Shown here in pieces: positions 1 to 9,900 of a stretch of 22,977 bases of DNA. The notes beneath the pieces are model-generated. The model was not told the origin of the DNA. It made no database searches and saw nothing but the letters and a program-made list of their open reading frames with translations. Made by a program: the position numbers and the translations under genes. The stretch comes from Ectocarpus siliculosus (lineage: Eukaryota; Sar; Phaeophyceae; Ectocarpales; Ectocarpaceae): contig FN647938.1 in the NCBI GenBank assembly GCA_000310025.1, positions 982,002-1,004,978 of the forward strand, written 5' to 3'. Position 1 is the stretch's first letter, and every line of letters starts with the position of its first letter.

Positions 1-1640
1 GGACAGATCTACAAGACTCACTACTGTAGGCTTGACATTGGGTACCGCTATCAAGGGAACGCGTCCACAAACATGACGAGAGGAGTAGTTCTTGTGCAGT
101 TTAGCTACGAGAAACACGGGCTACCGTTGTTTGTGCTCAGCTCAGCCGACCACAGGTTGGGGGTTCGACTATCACAACAGCAGTCGAGAACATTTGGTAC
201 AAAATACTCCAGGCGCCGTGAAGCGCATATCGACGATCCCAAAGTGCAAGATGCATGTGTTGGTGCAACACGGCAGCTACTTCGTGCAGTGAACTCACGG
301 GGGATATTGTTTCGCAGTGCCGCTGTACCCAGCTGTGGGTGGTGCAATATGGTTACTGCTACGATGCTACAGCAGTACAGCTGTACACCGAAAGCACCGC
401 CAAGGTCATGTTCGGCTGTGCAACACACCGGTGTAAATGTAGCTACTCTGAGCACTTGCCCTCACGTTAGGACTGAATCGCCCATACAGAAAAACAGTAC
501 ATATTGTAAAAGCAAATAGCGCGTGCGCCGGAAACTGGGTGCTTGATGGAGAGCTGTACCCACGAGAGCTGGTAGGGCAACCCAGACCTGATGCGACACC
601 CGACTTCAACGGCCCCACGCCCAACGCACTCGAGCCGACCTGACGGTCTTCGATTCAAAACAGATTGCGCGCACCTGGATGATGGTTGTGACGATGGTGC
701 TGGTGCAGCGAAACGACTGCTGGCTGCTGCCGCACATCAGCGGCCCCCTGGCCATTGCTGTGGTGGTCGTCTTCTTTCCCTACGACACTGTCACCCGCAG
801 CAGTGGGCGAGGAGCTACTGCTGTCCTTCCTGTCTCCGGCCTGTTGGGGCTGAAACACGGGAGGGCTAGTCTGGCTCATGCACAGCGGCGCCACCGGCCG
901 CCTTCCCGCCGCTCGCCACGCGCGCTTTTGCAACCCCCCACCCTGCATCCCCAGAGAAACGCGGCTTGCGAGAGTCGCCGTCGCGCTCGTCGTCAGCCCA
1001 GCCCCGCGTCGGCCGGAGGCGCAGTCCTTGATCGACCCAATGTGCGTGGTTGCCCCCCCCCCCGCTGTCGCTGTCATCCTCACCGTAGCAGGAGAGGATG
1101 CTAGTGCAACACCGCCACGCCTTCGGCCGCTGTTGCAGTACTGCGACCGGAACGGATCGGCCGGTGGGTTGGCCGGTCGTGCATCCGGCCGCAGGGCGGC
1201 CGTGTGCTTTATCGGGCGCAGGATCAGGAGCGTCGTCCCGGCAACGACGGCCATGCCTCGCGATACGGGGCGGCCTCGCCTCATCGACCCTCCATGCTCA
1301 TGTTCGGGGAGACGACCATCCAGGCGATCGCGCCGTGGCTTGTGGCATGGTGGCATAGGGTCACGGTCGCTGGTACCGCGGAGCCCTAACTCTGGCGCTT
1401 TTCAGCCCGTTTACCTCAAGGCCTGCACTCTGCCCGGCCTTGACGTAGAGCATAGAGAGGCAGCAGAGCGAGCACAAGAGCAAGAGCAGCTGGAGAGAGA
1501 AAAAAAAAGAAAAGAAAAAAGAGTTGTACGATGGCAGGAAGGGATTTTGGTACATTCCTTCACCGAACGTGTAACCGTCGCTTTTTCTCTCGTCAAACGT
1601 CTGGCGGGTGCAGCGTTAGGGCGTGCTGCGTGGTGCTGAA
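1..1640. other. Upstream region without a supportable gene
   Basis: No coding region can be supported here. Around 655-1640 both strands stay open for over 200 codons (a minus-strand frame 655-1356 and a plus-strand frame 878-1639). The predicted proteins are low-complexity, rich in Arg, Ala, Ser and Pro, and match no family I know, so GC-rich sequence alone explains the openness. Positions about 1053-1063 hold a C run. Bases 1495-1525 are an A-rich purine tract. A short ORF beginning ATG at 1531 ends in TGA at 1720-1722, overlapping the start codon of the next gene, and may be an upstream ORF if this stretch is in its mRNA. Confidence 0.5.
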
Positions 1641-1687
1641 CACGAGAGAGAGAGCGAACGAGAGAGCGAGAGAGAGTGTGTGTGTGT
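1641..1687 (+). promoter_or_regulatory. GA/GT-rich leader before the membrane-protein gene
   Basis: Purine-rich GAGA repeats (1643-1676) pass into a GT run (1675-1687), about 40 bases before the ATG at 1719. A similar GAGAG/GCGAGAG tract sits about 45 bases before the importin start codon. This is probably 5' UTR or core-promoter sequence. No TATA box is convincing. Confidence 0.35.
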
Positions 1688-1718
1688 CGCATGCCAACGC
1701 TGTTGGAAGAAGCAGAAG

Positions 1719-2857
1719 ATGATGAATCACGACGAAAAGGGTGCAGCCCTCGGAGGGCCGGTACCGGCGGTCGTCGTCGAAGTGCCCAGCACGGCGGTCA
1801 CACAGCCACAACAACCGCATGTGGTGTATGTTGTGCAACAGCAGCACCCCCCCGCAGTTCCCCCAGTCAGAGTAAACAGCGGCATGGAGTGTTGTTACCC
1901 GGTGAGTCAATTGTGTTTGCAGACACAATACAATCCTGCACGACTGCCTTCCCGTATAGTAGTGCAGTGTGTACTACAACATGTATGTATGTTACGCTCG
2001 CCCTGTTGGTGACGGTATCGAGACTCAATGCCGTACCGTGTATTGTGCACATACCAGCAGTTTATGCGAGACTCAATGCTGTGCCGTACAGTACACATAC
2101 CTGCAGTTTATGCATAGTCTACAAGTTATGCTTGCAGAGACATGCTCTTCCACACGAACAGCACAAACTGTTTCAACACATGTAGATCAGTTTGCAATAT
2201 TAGACGCTATACAATAGGGACGCATATATTACCGCTGTGTAGTACATACAATATGTAAATAGTAATAACAAGGCGCCTCAATACACGTAATACCTCTGTC
2301 TCCTCCTCCGTTTAGTTGGTTGGTCGTAAAATATCTGCAATTCGTGAATCTCTCGTCCGCGCCGCATTTCCCTCGATCCACCCCCCGTTCATATCCAGAT
2401 AACGATGGCCGATCCAGTTGAAATGGTTCGTGCGCGCAACGTGGCCATTTTCCACGTGTGCGCGGAAGCTACGGCGATACTGTTTTGTCGGTCGGAATGG
2501 TGTGTCATTGCTGTTTTGTTGGGGATCCCTTCGTCAAGCGTGGTTGCGTGTTGCTGCAAGCAACGCGAGACTTTTCTGGTGTGGGGCCTGATCGGCGCCG
2601 CGGTAGCAACCCTTCATGCAAAGGCTGCCGTGGCAGAAGCTGCCAGTGACAACGACGATGCCTTCTTGTATCTAGCCCAGATCATGATGTGCGTCATCAG
2701 TTTGCATGTCGTTTTCTACGGTTACAAGGTAAATTCATTGATGGGAGGGCCAATTTTTCCGTTAGGGGTGCAGCAAGTAGAACAGGTGGAGGGAACTCGG
2801 ATATACCCGCCCACGGGGTTTGCCAACGCGCAGGCTAGCTCGCCGGCGCGAAGTTGA
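1719..2857 (+). CDS. Two-exon gene for a small, probably four-pass membrane protein, function unknown
   Basis: Proposed exons are 1719-1901 and 2399-2857 (TGA stop), joined in phase 0 through a GT-AG intron (donor gtgagt; acceptor after a pyrimidine-rich stretch ending atatccag). The product is 213 residues. Residues 1-61 are hydrophilic and rich in Pro, Gln and Val (PAVVVEVPSTAV, QQQHPPAVPP), ending in a Cys pair at ECCYP. Four hydrophobic stretches follow at about 75-91, 95-114, 119-140 and 149-170; a Cys triplet (112-114) ends the second and Asp/Asn residues separate the third and fourth. The tail is short and polar. The ATG at 1719 has A at -3 and is followed at once by a second ATG. No family is recognised. 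If exon 1 is wrong, exon 2 alone gives 150 codons from the ATG at 2405. The in-phase join through good splice sites favours the two-exon model. Confidence 0.6.
2019..2112 (+). repeat. Two tandem 46-48 bp units inside the intron
   Basis: Two adjacent copies begin CGAGACTCAATGC and end GCAGTTTATG, at 2019-2066 and 2067-2112. They differ by point changes and a 2-base length difference. They lie inside the intron of the membrane-protein gene. Confidence 0.7.
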
Positions 2858-3584
2858 CGGCCTAACACGCGACTAGCTGCGCATAATTGATGCGTTTCCG
2901 AACAGTAGGCCCTACTACAAATACGTACGAAGTCTTCGAAGTACATCGTATTTGGTGGTACGTGAGCACAAATCCAGCGCCTCCTAAAACACAGGCACTG
3001 CCGTAAGATATGATTCTCGTTGTCCTCGAACCTTGGAAGCTCGATGTTGACTATCACATAAGTAGCGACCGAAGCGAACGTCCCGCACAAGACAGTTTCG
3101 GGATTCGTCCGTTTTCGCCCCATCTCCATTGAGAACAGTCACGCAGAGCACGTTTGTTCCGGGTCGGAAATTGTTTGCCTCCCAAACAGATTATCTGGTG
3201 TACTGACGTTGACAACAGCAGGAGGTCCAGAAGACAACCAACTTTGGTGCACGCACAGGCGCGGTGTCGCACGTACAAGTACGAGGAGATCTTCAACGAT
3301 TGCTTGTGGCAGTGGTGTCCGTGCGTTTCGGCTGTTCTTCTCGCGATCTCGACGTCAAGAACGCTCGTGGGCCTTGTTGCAGGCAACGTCAGGCGTACAA
3401 TTTGTGGAGTTTCGCGGGCGGTCCCTTATTTTTCTCACGATGTCGTTTATAATTGATCGAGGCTGTCCCTCGACTAAGCAGTTTGATGTTGTACTTGAAG
3501 TATCATATAGCGCAGACCTTGTTGTGTCTACTACTGTAACGGATCCGACATGCAGTACAATGGGATAAGGGTTGCTTCGTTCTC
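2858..3584 (+). other. Probable long 3' UTR of the membrane-protein gene
   Basis: No coding frame is convincing between the TGA at 2857 and the AATAAA at 3585. Short open frames on both strands lack recognisable domains. Near the stop codon, arms at 2912-2925 and 2947-2960 can pair (AAATACG with CGTATTT plus flanking pairs) around a small inner palindrome at 2926-2946. Long 3' UTRs are known from Ectocarpus genes; assigning this stretch as one is inference. Confidence 0.4.
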
Positions 3585-3590
3585 AATAAA
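3585..3590 (+). terminator. Candidate polyadenylation signal AATAAA
   Basis: A canonical AATAAA lies about 730 bases after the stop codon of the membrane-protein gene and before a T/G-rich stretch. No cleavage site can be proven from sequence alone. Confidence 0.4.
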
Positions 3591-4234
3591 ACCATGTTAT
3601 TCGTAGAAATGGTGGTGAGCATGCAGGCAGGGTATCGCTGCGAAGCCGTCTCAGTGAAGCCTAAGAACCCGCCCGATAGCGTCGTTGGTGCACAGAGTCC
3701 CAGGCCTAGAAATTATGTGCACGTACAACTTGTATTGTGTGTGTGGCAATGAGTGGACCGGCACCTGCTAATCTTGGAGAATGCAGTGCAGCCACCAGTA
3801 TCGTCAACGGTGATGAAATTGGGAGTTACGGTTTGATCAGAGCCAGACGCCAATGGTGCCCCTTTTCTTGGACTTTAGAAAGGAAGGGATAGTGGTGTCC
3901 CCGTTAAGATTTAACCTCCATCAGCATGACAGCAATTCTCCCGAGGCAAGGCCTTTATGACCAAGGGTGATGTATGTATGGAAAAAGTAGGGAACGAATG
4001 TTTTTGTAGTCAACAAGTGGTGCAAGAGAGTACGCCACACTCCCTGTTGCCCCCTAGGGCGCTACCAATTTACAGAGACTTCGGCTCGTTCGCTCTACGT
4101 TGTTCCCGGCAGGTGCAACGTTTCTAGCATCCTTTCCCTGCAGACTTGACTGCCCCACTCGGAACTTCAAACGAACAGCTTCTTACCCGTAGGACTCTCA
4201 CCCAACAACTGCGCTACACATATTCTCATCGAGT

Positions 4235-4260
4235 GTCGAGCACATTCAGCTGTGCTCGAC
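4235..4260. repeat. Perfect 9-bp inverted repeat (hairpin)
   Basis: GTCGAGCAC at 4235-4243 and GTGCTCGAC at 4252-4260 are perfect reverse complements around an 8-base loop. The site lies in intergenic sequence with no T-run beside it, so it does not look like a bacterial terminator. Confidence 0.75.
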
Positions 4261-5018
4261 CTACACAACAGTGGTGGCCACTCGTCGGCAACTGAATGTT
4301 CTTCGATATGACAGTTGTTATGTCATTCTTCGCCTTGCCATCACACAGTCACTAGCCCACGCACGTTTCTAGCGAAGTTTCGTTATTCGCTCCCTAACGC
4401 CAGCACGGGCACCCGTCAACGTGCGAAAGGTAAACCCCAAGCCGCCAACCCTGGCGAAAGACGCCCACGGTCCACAACAAGAGGTTTGCATGTAACGGAA
4501 AAGAATCGGCTACAACGGAATACTGCACGTTTCCTCATGCCACAAGTTTCTCCCACCGTCAGCCACTGTTGACCGCATCGCGGGGAATGAAGACACCCAA
4601 ACCGATGGGTTCTGACACTAGGGGATGTCGTGTCACACAAAGATGGCAAGCTGAGCACGAGATAAACCACCGGAGTATTGCTTTCGGTTCATCAGAAAGT
4701 TCTCACGCGGGCTCTTTGACCGGTAAACAGGACGGACCGTAGAGACTCAAAGGTCCGACTGCGTAAAGCGGATGCGACGGAGGCTCTACTACTGCGGATG
4801 CAGGACACACCCACCTGCTACTCCTGCGATCCATCTGTATATATATACCGCCGCACGCGTCGTGCATAAAGACAGCTCTCGTGCGCCCAGACTGTAAAGA
4901 AGGCCGAGTGGCAACACCTTGAAGCCACTGTCGGACAAGGGTGGCTGCTGTTCGCAGGAGCGATGAGCAGATAACCGGACGGACGACTGGAGGAGATTAA
5001 TGTTTTCTCGAATCTCTT

Positions 5019-5033
5019 GGGGGGGGGGGGGGG
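5019..5033 (+). repeat. 15-base G homopolymer
   Basis: An uninterrupted G run. Similar C or G runs recur at 8587-8605, 9691-9704, 12179-12194 and 22953-22971. Such tracts vary in length and are prone to sequencing error. Confidence 0.9.
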
Positions 5034-6900
5034 TCGAGGCATGGAGCCGCCCGAAGTAAACTGGGAGTGCCTGCGGGACGGCTTTCCTTCGGAGCTACAG
5101 ACGAAGGTACGGAAGATGTCGATGAAGATTCGGAGGTCCTGACGCCTTTCGAATCTTCGCAGCGAAGGTGCCGGGGCGGGTGCGGCGGGGAGGCAGAGAG
5201 GATCATGACCTCGCGGCATAATGATGAAGAGCAGCCACAGTGGGTTTCGTGTGTCAAAACGGGACCGCAACGCGCTCAACACGACTACCGCACTGCCTAC
5301 TTCACTGGGGGTAGAGCGTAGCATGTGATAGTATGAGGAGGAGCGCAGGAGGGAGACGGTAGAACGTGTTATAGTGCAAGATATGTGCCGGACTGAATGT
5401 GACCTCTTGTGATAGGAATCCGCCATTTGCCTCCAAGTCATTTCCGTCGCACCCCCGATGTAGCGTGTATTGCTCGATGCTTCTTGTATTTTCTGTCGTG
5501 CAAAGTATGTTCAATTCCCAGCTAGATGCCGTGTTATTTGTCGGCATGCAGTGGGGGGTGAGAGTTGTAAGCGAGAACCTGGCATGGAATCCTCTGGCGT
5601 TTTCGAAAAATGTGAGCGTCCTGCTTGTTGGTTATCACGGATGATGGAACATACAGGTATCACCTGTGCCTAATTCATTTTGAGTCTCCCACATATTGTA
5701 TATATGTACGGAGAATAGCATGGCCGGGGGGTGCAAACCAGGTGGTGAATACACTGCTACGATGGGAGGACGCGAAAAAAGTTGAAAATCATTCGAGTTC
5801 GAGTTTTTGCTTCCTTGAGTTTCGTGATCTTGGTTGTATTCGACTGTTCGTACTTTGCTGGCTTGGCGTGTCGAGCGGGCTCGATGCGCTCTGTGTATCG
5901 ATTTCCTACATCGATTTCATGTGTCCGAATTGTCACCCGCTGCAAAGTCTGAGTGTTTGGGGGGCAGGCTCTGGTTTGCAATGCTGTCAGTCATGTTGTC
6001 GTTTGTGTTGTTGTTCTCTGGGTCCCCTTGTAGTCTGGTCAACGTAGCCTATTGACGCGTATTTTTTCAACATGAACATACAGATTCTTTTTTGGGTAGT
6101 TGGCCTGTTACCACGGAAGGCGTCCTCGCCAGTTAGACCAGGTACGGAATGTCACTAGGCAGAGATCAGAACGGTCGTTGATGGCAATAACGACAAACCA
6201 GCCACTCCGCGGGTAGAGTCGGGGTCGCCAAACAGCTTTCCTCTCGCTGACGCCCCCACTTTCCCTGGTTGCAATTGGCATGTTTTTGGGTGAGATGGAT
6301 GGTGTGCGTTTCACATTACTGAACATACCGCCTCTCCATTACTTCCATTCATCACGTCCATCGGGAATATACCTGGCAGCATGTTTGTACCGCAGGAGAA
6401 TACAGGTCCTGTATTGTATGGTATTTTCCCGGTCGGTCGCGGAACGAAAGTTCTTTTTGAAATCTACGGTCTGCGGTATATCCGAAGCATGCTTGGAGAT
6501 ATGGAGTAAAAACATTCCAAGGTGCAGCCCTCTATCTTCTGCATCTACCCCGAAACAACAGCAGGGGGTATGGTTTAGGCCCATGCAGGTCGAAGGCCCG
6601 AGCATGTGCAGATACACACTGCAGTACAACCACCGCTCTGGCCTGCTCGTTGATTTTGTCGCACCATGGTGGCTCCGCAACAGGAAGATATCTCCCTCCC
6701 ATCCCATGGCAAATTCAATCGCGTGCCCCCTTTGAGGTCTGCGCGGTGGCTTGCTGTGGTGGTGCGTTTTCAAACGCCCGCGCAAACAACCCACGTAGCT
6801 CCTTATTGAGACGGAGAAAGGAGGATACCCGCGTATTCCCTTGCTTGGTGCAGAAGGGGTTGCTGTGCGTGCGTGCATTTGGAGAAAACATTACGGTAGG

Positions 6901-6988
6901 GGAGAAGAGAGAGAGTGGGCGAGAGCGAAGCGTGTGAGAGGGGGAGGCACCGATATTTTACTTTGTGGGTGAGAGTCGCGGAAACAGG
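6901..6988 (+). promoter_or_regulatory. GA-rich 5' leader of the importin beta gene
   Basis: A purine-rich tract (6901-6947, GAGAGAGAG and GCGAGAGCG motifs) ends about 40 bases before the ATG at 6989. The start context has A at -3 and G at +4. No clear TATA element is seen. The resemblance to the tract before the other gene suggests a shared leader or promoter type, but this is inference. Confidence 0.4.
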
Positions 6989-9900
6989 ATGGACCTCGTG
7001 ACGCTGCTCGGCAACTGCCAGAATCCCGGTGAGGTCAAGCCTGACTTGATTGCGCGCAGATGGTTTCTGGTGCCCCTCCTTATTTGCTGGTTGCCTTGCT
7101 GGCCGCAAGGGGCGCCTTCGTTGCACTTGCTTTTTTTCCAAGTGGGGGGCGAACCGCATATGTTCCCAGAGAAAATATCCCTGCGGCCACACCTGTTTCA
7201 TACGTGTTTTTAGTGTAGAAACACTGCACAGCAGGTGCACACAGCCGACGTGGAGGGGGATATCACCACGCTCCCCCACTGCAATTAAGACACTGCTGCT
7301 GCTGTGTCGCAGGCGTGCGCGCCGGTGTATCCCCAAGCCTGTTACCGATCGCGCGAAAGCCCGTTGCTCCATATCGGGGGCGATGCACTAAATACTTCGA
7401 CTGCCGTTCAAAATGGTGGGTTGCTGGTGGCATGTTCATCCCTGCCACCTCGCGCTCACTCCCGCCGGCTTGCTACCTTGCGGCGTTGCAAACGTTTGCC
7501 GACCGCCGCTCCTTGAATGAACGACACAGACCATGCCACGCGAAAGCAAGCGGAAGATGCCCTCGAGCAAGCAGGCAACAGCAACATGGTGAGTGTGTGT
7601 GTGCGGCAGCCGCAAAGCTGCAACAAGCCGGCCGCTGTTTTCGGAATGTTCGTCGGCATTGTCGCCCGTGTCGCCGTTCGGACAAAACTGCAAACGGTAC
7701 ACATAGCCCTATGATGTATATTGAGAGCCAGGGATCATGCTTGCTTCGAGAACTGGCCGCGCAACTTAAGCGGGACAAATCCTTTGTATGGCGTCTACGC
7801 AGTCTGCCCCCATTTCGCTCGGTACGGGATCATTCACTTCCAAGGGGGGGGCAAAATGGGGTATTGTAGCAGCAAATATTGCGCACTGCACACACACTGC
7901 CGATTCGCCAAGGGGACGGACGGCGGTGGTGTATTGTGTACTTGTGTACCCCGTGCCCTCTTTCCAAGGCGCTCTTGCAGGCTTACATGTGGTAGTATAC
8001 ACTGCTGTCGGGTGTTCCGGATCACATATATACACCGGACCAAAAGCAGCCGTTCACCAACCGCAGTGCGACGTCTCGAGCATGCTGTCACTCGATCCCA
8101 ACTCAGGCCTTGTTGATGTCATGACTTTGTTGATATCATGACTTTGTTGGTATCATCATATCATGACAATGCGGTGAGGAGGGTGCTGCTGCGCCGCATC
8201 GCGTCTTGCGACCATTTTCTCGCCCAAGTAGCCTTGCCGCGCCTCCCGCGGCTGCTGTGCAATCCCCCCGCGGACACATATCTCCTCGCAAATGTTAGAA
8301 GTCAGGTATTCGACCGTAAGTCACTTGTATCTCGTACTGTGTTGCTCCTTTTTCCCGGCCCCGGGCCTAATGCGACCATTATTTCAATCGTTTTCTTTCC
8401 GAAACAACCTGCTGTGGCGCCTGTTGTCTCATGTTGCCGTCCGAAATACCCCAGCAAAGAGTGCGCTCTCTTTTTCATTTCCGACGGCGTCTCAAAAGCT
8501 CAGAAGCGTAGACACGTTGCCCGTGATCCCTTGCCATCAACCGGCACCAGCTCACTACTGCTGTTCCAAAATAACGCATGCGGTGACCCCCCCCCCCCCC
8601 CCCCCACTACTATTTACCACACGAAAAAACACAGGGCGAGCTGATGCTCCGGTTGGTTGTGGAGCTCGCCAACGAGCAGCAGAGCGAGGTGATCCGGCAG
8701 CAGGCCGGGCTCTACATCAAGGTGCAGCTCAGCGCTGAGGAGGAGGCTATCCGTGCGCACAAGCTGCAGCAGTGGGCGATGCTCGACGAAGCCACGAAGG
8801 CGCAGATCAAGGCCGGCTCCATGCAGGTTCGTGTGTGTTGTGTATTTTTTTAGTTTGCTTCGACTGCGCTGTGACCCGCTGACGAAGTGGGAGTGTGTGT
8901 GTGTGTTGTCTTTTTTACTGGCATTCGCCGCGCTAACCGGCTGACCAATGAAAAGACGTCAGTCTCAGTGCGGTTGAAAACACACAACAGTGTGTGTGTG
9001 TGTGTTCTCTTTTTTACTGGCATTCACCGCGCTAACCGGCTGACCAATGAAAAAACGTCATTCTTAGTGCGGTTGAAAACACACAACAGTGTGTGTGTGT
9101 GTTCTCTTTTTTACTGGCATTCACCGCGCTAACCGGCTGACCAATGAAAAGACGTCAGTCTCAGTGCGGTTGAAAACACAAAACACTGTGTGTGTGTGTG
9201 TGTGCTATTTTCACTGGCATTGAGCGCAGTAACCGGCTGACCAATGACGTGTGGGTGGGTTCGAATTTGCGTTGACGGCGCTAACGGGTTGACCAATAGA
9301 AAGACGTCAGGTTATATGTAGCGGGATAAGAAAATGCTTTAACACCCTTTCTCATGAGAAAGGGTTCTACCGACGGGGGAGGTGCAACGTGTGCGTGTGT
9401 CGTGTGTCTTTACTATCACTGCTGTAGCATCCACCGTGCTATCCGACTGACCAATGAAAAGACGTCAGTCTCAAGAGCGGCGTCAAAGGGAGAACGCTTC
9501 TAATGGAGCATGGTCTGGGACCCCGTGAGGGACGGCGGCATGGGGGAAGCTATTGCCCCGAACGAAAGACACAAATGTTGTGTGTGTACATGTGTTTTAT
9601 TGTTAGCATCGAGCGCGATAGCCTGCTAGCCATTCACAAATCGGTCTCCGTGTGGCCGAGAAGGGAGAAACGATTCGAAAGGCCGTGGTCGGGGGGGGGG
9701 GGGGCGTAAGTGCATGTGTATTTTTATTGGCATCGACCGCGCAAACCGGCTTCCTGATGAAGACGTCAGTCTCAAGTCGGAGGAAAGCACATGCGTGTAT
9801 GTGTGTGCTGTTTGATGCATTTTCATCGACCGCACTATGCCGGTCATCCCATAGAACGACCTCGGTCTTACAGCAGGGCAATACGGTAACCCAGCACGTT

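Larger units (their letters stand above)
3591..6900. other. Intergenic region without a supportable gene
   Basis: About 3.3 kb separate the probable end of the membrane-protein gene from the importin leader. Open frames of up to 207 codons occur (minus 4818-5441, plus 6280-6735, minus 6339-6878), but several overlap on opposite strands and none shows a known motif, splice-consistent extension or coding-like composition. Visible structure is limited to a perfect inverted repeat at 4235-4260, a possible tRNA-like sequence on the minus strand at about 4161-4216, and a 15-base G run at 5019-5033. A lineage-specific gene or decayed transposon could be hidden here. Confidence 0.5.

Noticed and set aside
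655-1639. Long overlapping ORFs on both strands (233 codons minus, 253 codons plus)
   Set aside because: Low-complexity Arg/Ala/Ser/Pro-rich translations with no motif, open on both strands at once as expected for GC-rich DNA.
4818-5441. 207-codon minus-strand ORF
   Set aside because: No recognisable domain, Ser/Arg/Pro-rich, crosses a 15-base homopolymer, and competes with short plus-strand frames of equal quality.
6280-6878. ORFs of 151 codons (plus) and 179 codons (minus) over the same DNA
   Set aside because: Mutually overlapping, no family similarity recognised, no splice-supported extension.
6803-7372. 189-codon minus-strand ORF across the importin start
   Set aside because: Antisense to exon 1 and the leader, no recognisable motif; the + strand importin model is far stronger.
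8893-9324. CRISPR array
   Set aside because: The roughly 98-bp units are repeated throughout with no unique spacers, inside an intron of a eukaryotic gene.
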